Origin: Oscillospiraceae bacterium
GTDB lineage: Bacteria; Bacillota; Clostridia; Oscillospirales; Ruminococcaceae
Direction: 5' to 3'
Assembly (NCBI GenBank): GCA_017550285.1
Contig: JAFZPP010000046.1
Coordinates: 1-64,000 of the forward strand
Length of the DNA: 64,000 bases
Positions 8,215-15,141 of this stretch are shown piece after piece. Under the pieces are notes generated by a model. It was not told where the DNA came from, ran no database searches, and saw only the letters and a list, made by a program, of their open reading frames with translations. The translations under genes were made by a program, and so were the position numbers. Each line of letters opens with the position of its first letter. Within the stretch, counting starts at the first letter, position 1.

Positions 8215-8243
8215 ATTCTACCACGCCCGACGCGCTTTGTCAA
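8215..8243 (-). promoter_or_regulatory. Consensus sigma-A promoter upstream of yqfC
   Basis: On the minus strand TTGACA (8238-8243), a 17-base spacer and TAGAAT (8215-8220). It lies after the stop of the PH-like gene at 8288 and points to yqfC, leaving a leader of about 150 bases. Strong match to vegetative consensus, which is unexpected for genes normally driven by sigma-E. Confidence 0.7.
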
Positions 8244-8287
8244 GCATTTTTCGGATATATTTCAGAATTGTATGCTGAATCAATCTG

Positions 8288-9262
8288 TCATTGCTGCATG
8301 AACATGGAACGCTGATCGTCCGGCGGCTCCGGCAGCTCCGGCAGAAGATTGACCGTCGGATCGGGAAATGCGCCCTGCTGCGCGGCATTTGCACCGAACA
8401 GCTCTGCCTGCAAATCTGCGACCGATTCCTCCGGCAGCGTTTCCAGCAGCTCTGCCTTCTCTTCGGCACTGCCCAAAAAGCTCTGCGCCTTACCGCGCGG
8501 AAGCAGTGTACCCTGCGCGGCGCCGAAGAATGCCTGCTCCGGATCGACAACCGCATCATACGCCCGCTTCGGCTTTGCCGGTACTGCCTGCTTCTGTACA
8601 GGCTGCTTCTGAACCGTATATTTTTTCCGCTGTATTTTTTGCAGAGCCGCCTGCGGCTCTACCTGCATTGCAAGCTGATTCTCCCTGATTTCGAGATGCT
8701 TCTGCTGCATCTCACGGATCATCTGCGCGACCAGCTCCGGTGCATGAATCTTCCGCAGCGTCAGATTCTGCGCCACTCTGATCTCTCTGCGCGCCGCATA
8801 ATCCATGGTCTCCACGCGGTAAATAATGCTGAGATCGCCGACCCGTTCAGCCGTGCGGGATTTGGCAGGAAATACCGTCACCTCGTCGATCTTGTCATAG
8901 CTGATAAATTCAATATCCTCCTCCGAGCCCTTCTCCTCATTGCCCCGCTGGGTATACAAACCGTAATTCGTCAGCCAGTAAACCGTATCCTCCGCCCGAT
9001 GTACCGCGCTGATTGCACGGACAAGGTAAATCCAGAGCGGCAGCAGCAGAATCGGCGATAAAACGCTCATCGCCGAAAATAAAAAGCCGAGGAAGCCCTC
9101 CACTGCCATAATCGCAAAATCAATCATCAGGATGAGCGACGTCCAGACGCAGATCGCCGGAAAGGAATCCGGCAGGAATGCCTGCTTCAGATAGGTTCTG
9201 TCGTCGATTTTGCCCTTCCAGAGCACCTTTTCATCCTCATGAAACAGTCTCTCAATTTTCAT
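8288..9262 (-). CDS. Membrane/PH-like protein with conserved tail (paralogue 4)
   Basis: A 324-residue protein, last of four tandem relatives. It begins MKIERLFHEDEKVLWKGK, a start typical of bacterial PH-like membrane proteins. Two to three hydrophobic segments lie at about residues 37-85, then a PH-like beta region (YWLTNYGLYTQRG, EFISYDKIDEVTV). A low-complexity linker rich in Q, K and P follows. The last ~50 residues hold the shared tail: LPEESVADLQAELFG, then AQQGAFPDPTV and LPELPE. RBS AAAGGA lies 9 bases upstream. Function unknown; the tail faces the cytoplasm if an even number of segments is crossed. Confidence 0.8.
   Translation of the reverse strand: MKIERLFHEDEKVLWKGKIDDRTYLKQAFLPDSFPAICVWTSLILMIDFAIMAVEGFLGFLFSAMSVLSPILLLPLWIYLVRAISAVHRAEDTVYWLTNYGLYTQRGNEEKGSEEDIEFISYDKIDEVTVFPAKSRTAERVGDLSIIYRVETMDYAARREIRVAQNLTLRKIHAPELVAQMIREMQQKHLEIRENQLAMQVEPQAALQKIQRKKYTVQKQPVQKQAVPAKPKRAYDAVVDPEQAFFGAAQGTLLPRGKAQSFLGSAEEKAELLETLPEESVADLQAELFGANAAQQGAFPDPTVNLLPELPEPPDDQRSMFMQQ
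8326..8437 (-). repeat. Conserved tail repeat, copy 4
   Basis: DNA encoding the LPEESVADLQAELFG...FPDPTV tail. Closely similar to 9338-9448, 9942-10051 and 10911-11022, while flanking coding sequence differs. Confidence 0.85.
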
Positions 9263-9292
9263 ACTGTCAGTCCTTTCAAATGCTGTCTCCGG

Positions 9293-9895
9293 TTATCTGC
9301 TGTGCGGCGTAAACTCCCCAGCCGGATTCTGCTGCACCTCCGGCAGCTTCGGCAGCGGATTCACTGTCGGGTCGGGGAATGCGCCTTGCAGCGCTGCATC
9401 TGCGCCGAACAGCTCCGCCTGCAAATCTGCAACCGTTTCCTCCGGCAGATCACCGAGCACGCCGTATTCCTGCACATGCTCCCGTTCGGCTGCCTCCTGC
9501 GCCGCCTGCCACGCCTGCATCAGAATCTCATACGCCGCTTTGTAATCCCGCAGATACGCCATGCGAAATGACTGCTGATATTGCGAAAACGGTTTCCGAT
9601 ATACACAGACCAGTGTGCCGGTGCCGTTGCTTTCGCGCACCATTCTGACTCTGTGAAATTCTGCATGTGAATGATAGATCGTTCGGGGAACGCCGACCAC
9701 GAACTCATAATAAATTCCTCTGCCGGTGATCGCATAACGGATGCCGGAATCGGTCTCATCCGGTTCTTGCCTGTGCCCGATGCCGCCGCAGATTCTGGCT
9801 GCAATGCCGCCGGCTTTTACATTCTGTATGAGGGGAGGCGGTTCCGATCTGCCTGCCCAGAGAATCGGCTCACTGCAAAATTCTTCAATACGCAT
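9293..9895 (-). CDS. PH-like protein with conserved tail, no membrane segment (paralogue 3)
   Basis: A 200-residue relative. It keeps the start MRIEEFCSEPILWAGR and the beta region RYAITGRGIYYEFVVG, followed by LVCVYRKPF. The hydrophobic segments of its neighbours are absent; the place is taken by a short hydrophilic stretch (GGIGHRQEPDETDSG). This suggests a soluble derivative made by deletion. The end carries the shared tail: LPEETVADLQAELFG, then ADAALQGAFPDP and LPKLPE. RBS AAAGGG is 8 bases before the ATG. Gap to the next gene is 30 bases. Confidence 0.75.
   Translation of the reverse strand: MRIEEFCSEPILWAGRSEPPPLIQNVKAGGIAARICGGIGHRQEPDETDSGIRYAITGRGIYYEFVVGVPRTIYHSHAEFHRVRMVRESNGTGTLVCVYRKPFSQYQQSFRMAYLRDYKAAYEILMQAWQAAQEAAEREHVQEYGVLGDLPEETVADLQAELFGADAALQGAFPDPTVNPLPKLPEVQQNPAGEFTPHSR
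9338..9448 (-). repeat. Conserved tail repeat, copy 3
   Basis: DNA encoding LPEETVADLQAELFG...FPDPTVNPLP. The stretch encoding VADLQAELFGADAA is nearly identical at DNA level to the copy at 9942-10051. Confidence 0.85.
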
Positions 9896-9910
9896 GATTT
9901 ACCCTTTCTG

Positions 9911-10678
9911 TCACTGCTGCAAAAACTGTCCCTGCTCTGATTCCGGCAGTTCGGGCAGCGGATTCACCGTCGGGTCGGGGAATGCGCCCTGCTGCGCTGC
10001 ATCTGCACCGAACAGCTCCGCCTGCAAATCTGCAACCGTTTCCTCCGGCAGATCATCCGGAAGCGGCGCATCAAATGCATCTGTCACGGCAGGCAGCGGT
10101 ACCGCCTCCGCCGGTGCATGCGCATCCGCACTGCGCCTGAGCGCTTTCTGCTCTGCCTCCCGATACAGTGCAAGCTGCCTGACGATGATATCCTTGACGC
10201 CCTGATAATCCACAACATGCTTCAGCGGAACCGATACGGACCCGAAATCATTTTCACGGCGCAGCGTACAGGTCACGTTGCCGTAATCAAGCGTTTCCGC
10301 ATCGCAGCTTATCTCCTGTATATGTGCATACGGCACAAATATCACAGAGGTTTTCTTTCCGGTACCGGTCTGGAGATAAACGCCCTTGTTCGTCACGCAG
10401 TATTCCATTGCCTTCAATGCGAAATACTGTCCGATGCTGTAGATCAGATAGCAGAAAAACGGAATCAGACAAAAGAACATGAGCCACTTGCCGCCGTCTA
10501 TCCAGTCATATGTATCGGCTGCAAGCAGCACCTGCCGGGCAATGCCGCCTATAAACAGAAACGGCACGGCAATCACCAGTCCGGCATTCAGCAGACTGTA
10601 TCTGATCGTTGCTGCGGATGCTGTGCCGCCGCGTTGCAATACCTTTTCGTTCCGTTGAAGAAGCTCGTCTATTTTCAT
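9911..10678 (-). CDS. Membrane/PH-like protein with conserved tail (paralogue 2)
   Basis: A 255-residue protein starting MKIDELLQRNEKVLQRGG. Two long hydrophobic segments lie at about residues 30-55 and 65-88. The PH-like core follows (YCVTNKGVYLQTG, VIFVPYAHIQEIS, LDYGNVTCTLRR). A short linker leads to the tail LPEETVADLQAELFG with ADAAQQGAFPDP and LPELPE. GAGGAG sits 6 bases before the ATG. This is the simplest version of the architecture: anchor, PH-like domain, linker, tail. Function unknown. Confidence 0.8.
   Translation of the reverse strand: MKIDELLQRNEKVLQRGGTASAATIRYSLLNAGLVIAVPFLFIGGIARQVLLAADTYDWIDGGKWLMFFCLIPFFCYLIYSIGQYFALKAMEYCVTNKGVYLQTGTGKKTSVIFVPYAHIQEISCDAETLDYGNVTCTLRRENDFGSVSVPLKHVVDYQGVKDIIVRQLALYREAEQKALRRSADAHAPAEAVPLPAVTDAFDAPLPDDLPEETVADLQAELFGADAAQQGAFPDPTVNPLPELPESEQGQFLQQ
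9942..10051 (-). repeat. Conserved tail repeat, copy 2
   Basis: DNA encoding LPEETVADLQAELFG...FPDPTVNPLPELPE, best match to copy 3. Confidence 0.85.
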
Positions 10679-10704
10679 GTCATACTCCTCAAAAGATGCA
10701 GTGC

Positions 10705-11973
10705 TTACATGCCCTGCATCAACTGTCCGTGCTGCATCGGATCATCCGCTTCCGGCGGCGGTGCTTCCAGCGATTTCATCTCCGGCTCCTCATTCATGCG
10801 CCAGACGCCGCGCTGCTCCGGCGGCAGCGCATACGGGCTTGCCGGATTGCCGTAAACCGGTGCGGTCTGCGGCTGCGGCATCGGAGCCGCCTGCACCGGC
10901 TCTGCAAACTGTTCCGGAAAAAACGGCAGCGGATTGACCGAAGGATCGGGAAATGCATCCTGCTGTGCTGCACGTGCGCCGAACAGCTCACTCTGCAAAT
11001 CTGCCACGGAATCCTCCGGCAGTGCTTCAATCACCTCGGCATCGGATGCATAATCCGGATCAAGGAATGAGCGCTGCTCACCTGCCGCCGGTACTGCGAT
11101 ACGGGCGCTGCCGAAAAATGCTGCATCCGGATTGCCCTGCACTGCGGCGGTTTTCTTTTCATTTTTCGCCTTGCGGCTGTGCTCCGCTCGGAATGCTTCT
11201 GCCAGTGCATCCGGCAGCGTCTCTGTCTCCGGCTGCGGTAAGACGTCATACATCGTTTTGGCATCCGCAGGCGCTCCCTGCTCCACAAGCGATTCCGCAC
11301 GGCGCTTATATTTGTACTTCGGATGATATTCCAGCGGCGTCGGCGCACGGAACTGCTCTGCCGCACTCCTGCCGCGCTGACTGATCTCCTTCTCCTTTTC
11401 CGCCCTGCGCTGATCCGACAGCTTCCGGATCAGCGACGAAACATACTCATAATCCGGAATGGAGCGGATCGTAAACTCTGCCAGTGAGGCACTGTCAGCG
11501 CCCGTTCCCGATTCGTCTGATGCGGCGCAGTAGTATCTACAGACAACATCGCCGACATGCTCCTTGCTGTCAATATCATTCTGCACGATGCGCGTGTCAC
11601 GCAGACGCTCCAGATACAACAGCTCGGTGGATTCTTCGCCCTCTCTGCCGGTTTCGATATACACGCCGCGGTTTGTCACACAGTAACGCGCCGCCCCTTG
11701 TTTCTGCTTTTTGCGTGTGAAAATGCTGTACAGATAGATCCAGACAGGCATCATCAAAAACGGAAATAAGCCCATAAGCGGTGAAAACAGTGTCGGCTCC
11801 CAGCCAATTACAATCAGATCCCTGATCATGAGATATGTACAGAACACACCGGAGATCAGCGCCGGAATCAGCCATTTGCTGTGCAGTACCGCGGCTTTCA
11901 GCGAACGCAGACCCGTTCGCTGCCCCTGCCACATCACCCGCTCGCCTGGCTTCATCAGTTCTTCAATCTTCAC
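10705..11973 (-). CDS. Membrane/PH-like protein with conserved tail (paralogue 1)
   Basis: A 422-residue protein and the first gene of the four-gene set. I start at GTG 11973 (KIEELMKPGERVMWQGQR), 7 bases after AAGGGGGG; a TTG six bases earlier is less likely. Two hydrophobic regions lie at about residues 33-85, then the PH-like segment (YCVTNRGVYIETG, LLYLERLRDTRIV). A long charged and proline-rich linker contains two partial repeats of the tail environment (NPDAAFFGSARIA resembles EQAFFGAAQGTLL in the last paralogue). The tail LPEDSVADLQSELFG, ARAAQQDAFPDP is followed by ~70 more proline/glutamate-rich residues unique to this member. Confidence 0.8.
   Translation of the reverse strand: MKIEELMKPGERVMWQGQRTGLRSLKAAVLHSKWLIPALISGVFCTYLMIRDLIVIGWEPTLFSPLMGLFPFLMMPVWIYLYSIFTRKKQKQGAARYCVTNRGVYIETGREGEESTELLYLERLRDTRIVQNDIDSKEHVGDVVCRYYCAASDESGTGADSASLAEFTIRSIPDYEYVSSLIRKLSDQRRAEKEKEISQRGRSAAEQFRAPTPLEYHPKYKYKRRAESLVEQGAPADAKTMYDVLPQPETETLPDALAEAFRAEHSRKAKNEKKTAAVQGNPDAAFFGSARIAVPAAGEQRSFLDPDYASDAEVIEALPEDSVADLQSELFGARAAQQDAFPDPSVNPLPFFPEQFAEPVQAAPMPQPQTAPVYGNPASPYALPPEQRGVWRMNEEPEMKSLEAPPPEADDPMQHGQLMQGM
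10911..11022 (-). repeat. Conserved tail repeat, copy 1
   Basis: DNA encoding LPEDSVADLQSELFG...FPDPSVNPLP. The most diverged of the four copies. Confidence 0.8.
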
Positions 11974-11993
11974 GGTCAATCCCCCCTTTTTTC

Positions 11994-12025
11994 ATATGGT
12001 GGATATTCTATATAGTATACCATAT
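11994..12025. promoter_or_regulatory. Inverted repeat overlapping the promoter of the PH-like operon
   Basis: ATATGGT (11994-12000) and ACCATAT (12019-12025) form a perfect 7-base inverted repeat with 18 bases between. It spans the -10 and the likely start site of the minus-strand operon, so it could be an operator. No regulator is encoded nearby. Confidence 0.35.
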
Positions 12026-12043
12026 TGTCAGCAGCTTTGTCAA
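12014..12043 (-). promoter_or_regulatory. Promoter of the four-gene PH-like operon
   Basis: Minus strand TTGACA (12038-12043), an 18-base spacer and TATACT (12014-12019), preceded by TGG, giving an extended -10. It lies about 40 bases before the GTG of paralogue 1. Confidence 0.8.
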
Positions 12044-12314
12044 GGCGGCAAAAAGGGGGAAAGCGCGGCTGATCGGGTTTTTTTGCACATTGTCGGCACC
12101 CAAGCTCGCGGGCGCTTGCACGCATGGGGAATTTCGTGCTTTGCGCAAACTGCGGGCGACTTAGGGCGCCGTCCTTTGGGAACCTGCGAGCTTTTGAAAA
12201 AGCTCGGGCGAAACTTTTATCTTTGACCGCCGGAATGATTCTATCAATGCCGTGACTGTTCAAGCACGGCAAAAATCCGCCGGATGCCGTCCCGTTTTCT
12301 GTGCAGTGCGGCTC
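12044..12314. other. Intergenic region with hairpins, no gene
   Basis: I see no gene. On the minus strand the arm CGAGCTTTTTCAAAAGCTCG (around 12187-12210) makes a tight hairpin next to an A/T run. The rest is GC-rich with short palindromes such as TTTGCGCAAA. Its look is that of intergenic repeat sequence, but I cannot align it convincingly to the other gaps in this window. Confidence 0.4.
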
Positions 12315-12343
12315 TTGCAAAATCCGGCGCAGTATGGTATAAT
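12315..12343 (+). promoter_or_regulatory. Promoter of the PHP phosphatase gene
   Basis: TTGCAA (12315-12320), 17 bases, TATAAT (12338-12343) with TGG directly before the -10. About 58 bases before the start codon. Confidence 0.8.
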
Positions 12344-12400
12344 TAGTTCTGTATCCGGCTGCGCGAATGCGAACGGACACGGAAAGGAGAAATACACCCC

Positions 12401-13228
12401 ATGATCATGAATCTGCATACGCATACGCATAATTCTCCGGACGCAAAACAGACCGTTGCTGAGCGCGTCAAAGCGGCAAATCAGCTCGGACTGCGCTTTA
12501 TGGCGATTACCGACCATGTCGAAATCAACCGATACTATCCGGCAGAATATTACCATGCAGAGGAATCAGAGATGTATTTCTATGACGGCTGCGGCGTCTT
12601 CGCACGCTCGGCTGCCGAAACCGCTGCCGCACAGGCGGACTGCGCGCCGCTCCGGCTCCTCTTCGGCGCCGAGATCGGTCAGATTCCGCAGGATACCGAG
12701 AAAGCTGCGCTGATCTACAATGACCCGCGCGTCGATCTCGTGCTCGGCTCTGTGCATGAGCTGCCGGATATGCCGGATTTCTATTTTCTCGATTACAGCA
12801 GCGCGGATATCCCTGCGCTCGTGACTGCGTACTTTGAAGAGGTGCTGCGGCTCGCACGAACTGACTGCTGGGATGTCCTTGCACACCTCACCTACGGGAT
12901 GCGCTATCTGCCCGACCGCAGAGCCTATGATCTCACGCCGCACCGTGCACTCATCGACGAAATACTCCAAACGGTCATCCGAAAAAACAAAGCACTCGAA
13001 TTCAACGGCTCCGGTCTGCGCAAGCCGCAGCCCTATATTGATCCGGAGCTGACCATTCTCCGCCGGTATTTCGATCTCGGCGGCAGAAATATCACAATCA
13101 GCACCGATGCGCATGATACGAAATACCTCGGCTTCGGGCTCGATCTGCTCGAAGATATGGTCCGCGCGGTCGGCTTTACGGAGCTGACATGGTTTGATAA
13201 GCATGAACCGCGAAAGGTCGCTCTGTGA
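12401..13228 (+). CDS. PHP-family histidinol-phosphatase-like hydrolase
   Basis: A 275-residue PHP-domain metal-dependent phosphoesterase. Metal ligands are visible in NLHTHTHNS (residues ~4-12), ITDHVEI, FGAEIG, GSVHELP, AHLTYG and STDAHD. The overall pattern (H-T-H, then DHVE, late STDAH) is that of HisJ-type histidinol-phosphatases of histidine biosynthesis, and the length fits. No other his gene is nearby, so the substrate remains inferred. AAAGGAGA precedes the ATG by about 11 bases. Confidence 0.8.
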   Translation: MIMNLHTHTHNSPDAKQTVAERVKAANQLGLRFMAITDHVEINRYYPAEYYHAEESEMYFYDGCGVFARSAAETAAAQADCAPLRLLFGAEIGQIPQDTEKAALIYNDPRVDLVLGSVHELPDMPDFYFLDYSSADIPALVTAYFEEVLRLARTDCWDVLAHLTYGMRYLPDRRAYDLTPHRALIDEILQTVIRKNKALEFNGSGLRKPQPYIDPELTILRRYFDLGGRNITISTDAHDTKYLGFGLDLLEDMVRAVGFTELTWFDKHEPRKVAL

Positions 13229-13303
13229 AGCGAGCCGGACGATTACGGCAGACTGCTGCGCTGCCGCTCCCCCTTATCCCAATCATAAAAGGAAGCATAA
13301 AAC

Positions 13304-14005
13304 GTGAGCATTTTTGACCTTTTCAAGCAAATTGAATCCAATGCGCCGGCTGTCACCGGTCCGCCTGAATATATCATCGCGGGGCTCGGCAACATCGGCG
13401 AGAAATATCAGAATACGCGCCACAACGCAGGCTTCATGATGATTGATGCCTTCGCGGAAAAACACGGCGCAAAATTCGGCAAGCATCAGTTCAAATCGAA
13501 TACTGCCACAGCAGAATGCGGCGGCGTCCGCTGCCTGCTGCTCAAGCCAGATACCTTTATGAACCTCAGCGGGCAGGCTGTCACCGAGGCGATGCAGTTC
13601 TATCAGATTCCGCCGGAGCATATCATTGTCATCTATGATGACATCAATCTCGGCGTCGGGGAGCTGCGCATCCGCAAAAAGGGCAGCGACGGCGGGCATA
13701 ACGGCATGAAGAATATTATCTATCTCTCCGGTGCGGACACCTTCCCGCGTATCCGCGTCGGCATCGGACAGAAGCCGCATCCGGACTACGATCTCGCGGA
13801 CTGGGTGCTCTCGGCATTCTCTCCGGCTGAGCGTGAGACACTCGCAGATACGGCGAAAACCGTCAGCGAGGCACTGGCGCTCATGGTAAAGGATCAGACC
13901 GATCTTGCCATGAACCGCTATAATACCGGAAAACAGAAAAAGCCGAAGGCACCGAAATCCGATGCCGCCGGACAGCAGAATGAGGAGGGCGGATCATGCA
14001 CCTGA
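13304..14005 (+). CDS. pth: Peptidyl-tRNA hydrolase
   Basis: A 233-residue Pth, which recycles peptidyl-tRNA released from stalled ribosomes. Conserved motifs: IAGLGNIGEKYQNTRHNAGF with the catalytic histidine (residue ~46), FMNLSGQAV, YDDINLGVGELRIRKKGSDGGHNGMKNI with the catalytic aspartate, and FPRIRVGIGQ. About 25 N-terminal residues before the core and a lysine-rich C-terminal tail make it longer than the usual ~190. The start is GTG at 13304, after AAAAGGAAGC. Its end overlaps the following lipoprotein start by 10 bases. Confidence 0.95.
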   Translation: MSIFDLFKQIESNAPAVTGPPEYIIAGLGNIGEKYQNTRHNAGFMMIDAFAEKHGAKFGKHQFKSNTATAECGGVRCLLLKPDTFMNLSGQAVTEAMQFYQIPPEHIIVIYDDINLGVGELRIRKKGSDGGHNGMKNIIYLSGADTFPRIRVGIGQKPHPDYDLADWVLSAFSPAERETLADTAKTVSEALALMVKDQTDLAMNRYNTGKQKKPKAPKSDAAGQQNEEGGSCT

Positions 14006-15063
14006 AACAAATCGCCGCGCTGCTCATGACCGCTGGCTGCATCCTTTCAGCCGGCTGCGCCGAAAGCACTGCCGCCGAAGAAAGCAGCGGCTCCGGTCTC
14101 TGGCTCGGCATCGAACCGGCACGCGAGGATGAATTCGGCAAGGCAACCTATGAGGACGGTCTCTATCTTTCGCAGAAAGTCCTCGAGCCGCAGCCCGATC
14201 CCTATAAAAAGGATAAAACACTCGTCCGCGAGGGCGAAACCGATGAAGGCATCCGTTATGCGCTCTATGAGGAGCATGCCGAAATTACCGGTCATACTCC
14301 GGATTTCAATGCCGAGGAGCTGGTCATTCCGGAGACAATCAGCGGTCTGCCCGTCACGAAAATCGTTTCCGTTGCCGTTTCGGAGGACAATAAATTTGAA
14401 GCGGACAGGGAAGGCGGATTCTACAGCTGCTATACGCTCTCGAAGGTCACGATGCCCGAAAGCATGTATGCAATCGGCGACTACGCCTTCTACGGCTGCA
14501 AGAATCTGCGCGAGATCAATATCCCCGAAAGCGTCATGCATATCGGGGCGCGCGCATTTGCCATGTGCTCGAGTCTCACCGCGCTGACCGTCCCCTCGGG
14601 CATTGATACAATCGGAGACAGTGCATTCGCGCTGACACCGTGGTATGAGGACCTGCTCTTTCACCGCGATCTCATCATCTTCAACGGCAGACTCTATGAT
14701 GTCGGCAAGCGATGCACCGGTGAGATCATTGTGCCGGATTATGTCGTATCCGTGGAAGATTTTGCATTCTTTGCCTGCGATACGGTCACGGCGGTCGTCC
14801 TGCCGGAAAGCGTCAAATCCATCGGGCGGTATGCATTCTGCGACTGTCCGATGCTGGAAGCCGTTGTCATTCCGAATCCGAAATGCAAAATCTATGACGA
14901 CAGATCAACCTTCAGCAATAAGAAAAACAGCGGCGACAAGGACTTTTACCGCGGCATGATCTACAGCGAAAAGGATTCAGCCGTACACAGATTCGCCAAG
15001 AAATACAATTACCATTTCAGCGAAACTGACGCATACACGCCGGAAGCGACAAAGCATTCCTGA
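13996..15063 (+). CDS. Lipoprotein with BspA-like leucine-rich repeats
   Basis: A 355-residue surface lipoprotein. The lipobox LSAGC gives the lipidated cysteine at about residue 21. From about residue 100 on there are LRR_5 (BspA/TpLRR) repeats recognisable as I-P-E-S-V/M-x-x-I-G-x-x-A-F units: MPESMYAIGDYAFYGC, IPESVMHIGARAFAMC, VPSGIDTIGDSAFAL and LPESVKSIGRYAFCDC. Such repeats mediate binding to proteins or surfaces in gut bacteria. The ligand is unknown. The start overlaps the end of pth by 10 bases, and GAGGAGGGCGG lies just before it. Confidence 0.88.
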   Translation: MHLKQIAALLMTAGCILSAGCAESTAAEESSGSGLWLGIEPAREDEFGKATYEDGLYLSQKVLEPQPDPYKKDKTLVREGETDEGIRYALYEEHAEITGHTPDFNAEELVIPETISGLPVTKIVSVAVSEDNKFEADREGGFYSCYTLSKVTMPESMYAIGDYAFYGCKNLREINIPESVMHIGARAFAMCSSLTALTVPSGIDTIGDSAFALTPWYEDLLFHRDLIIFNGRLYDVGKRCTGEIIVPDYVVSVEDFAFFACDTVTAVVLPESVKSIGRYAFCDCPMLEAVVIPNPKCKIYDDRSTFSNKKNSGDKDFYRGMIYSEKDSAVHRFAKKYNYHFSETDAYTPEATKHS

Positions 15064-15081
15064 AAACACAAAAAAAAACAC

Positions 15082-15107
15082 AGGGGGTATCCGCTCGGAT
15101 ATCCCCT
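15082..15107. other. Hairpin between the LRR lipoprotein gene and mfd
   Basis: AGGGGGTATCC pairs with GGATATCCCCT (one mismatch) around GCTC. On the plus strand no T-run follows. On the minus strand the run at 15070-15078 reads as T9, so it would act better as a minus-strand terminator, although no minus-strand gene is adjacent. Confidence 0.45.
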
Positions 15108-15141
15108 GAAAGCCTTGCTTACCCGAAATAAGGAGACAAAT

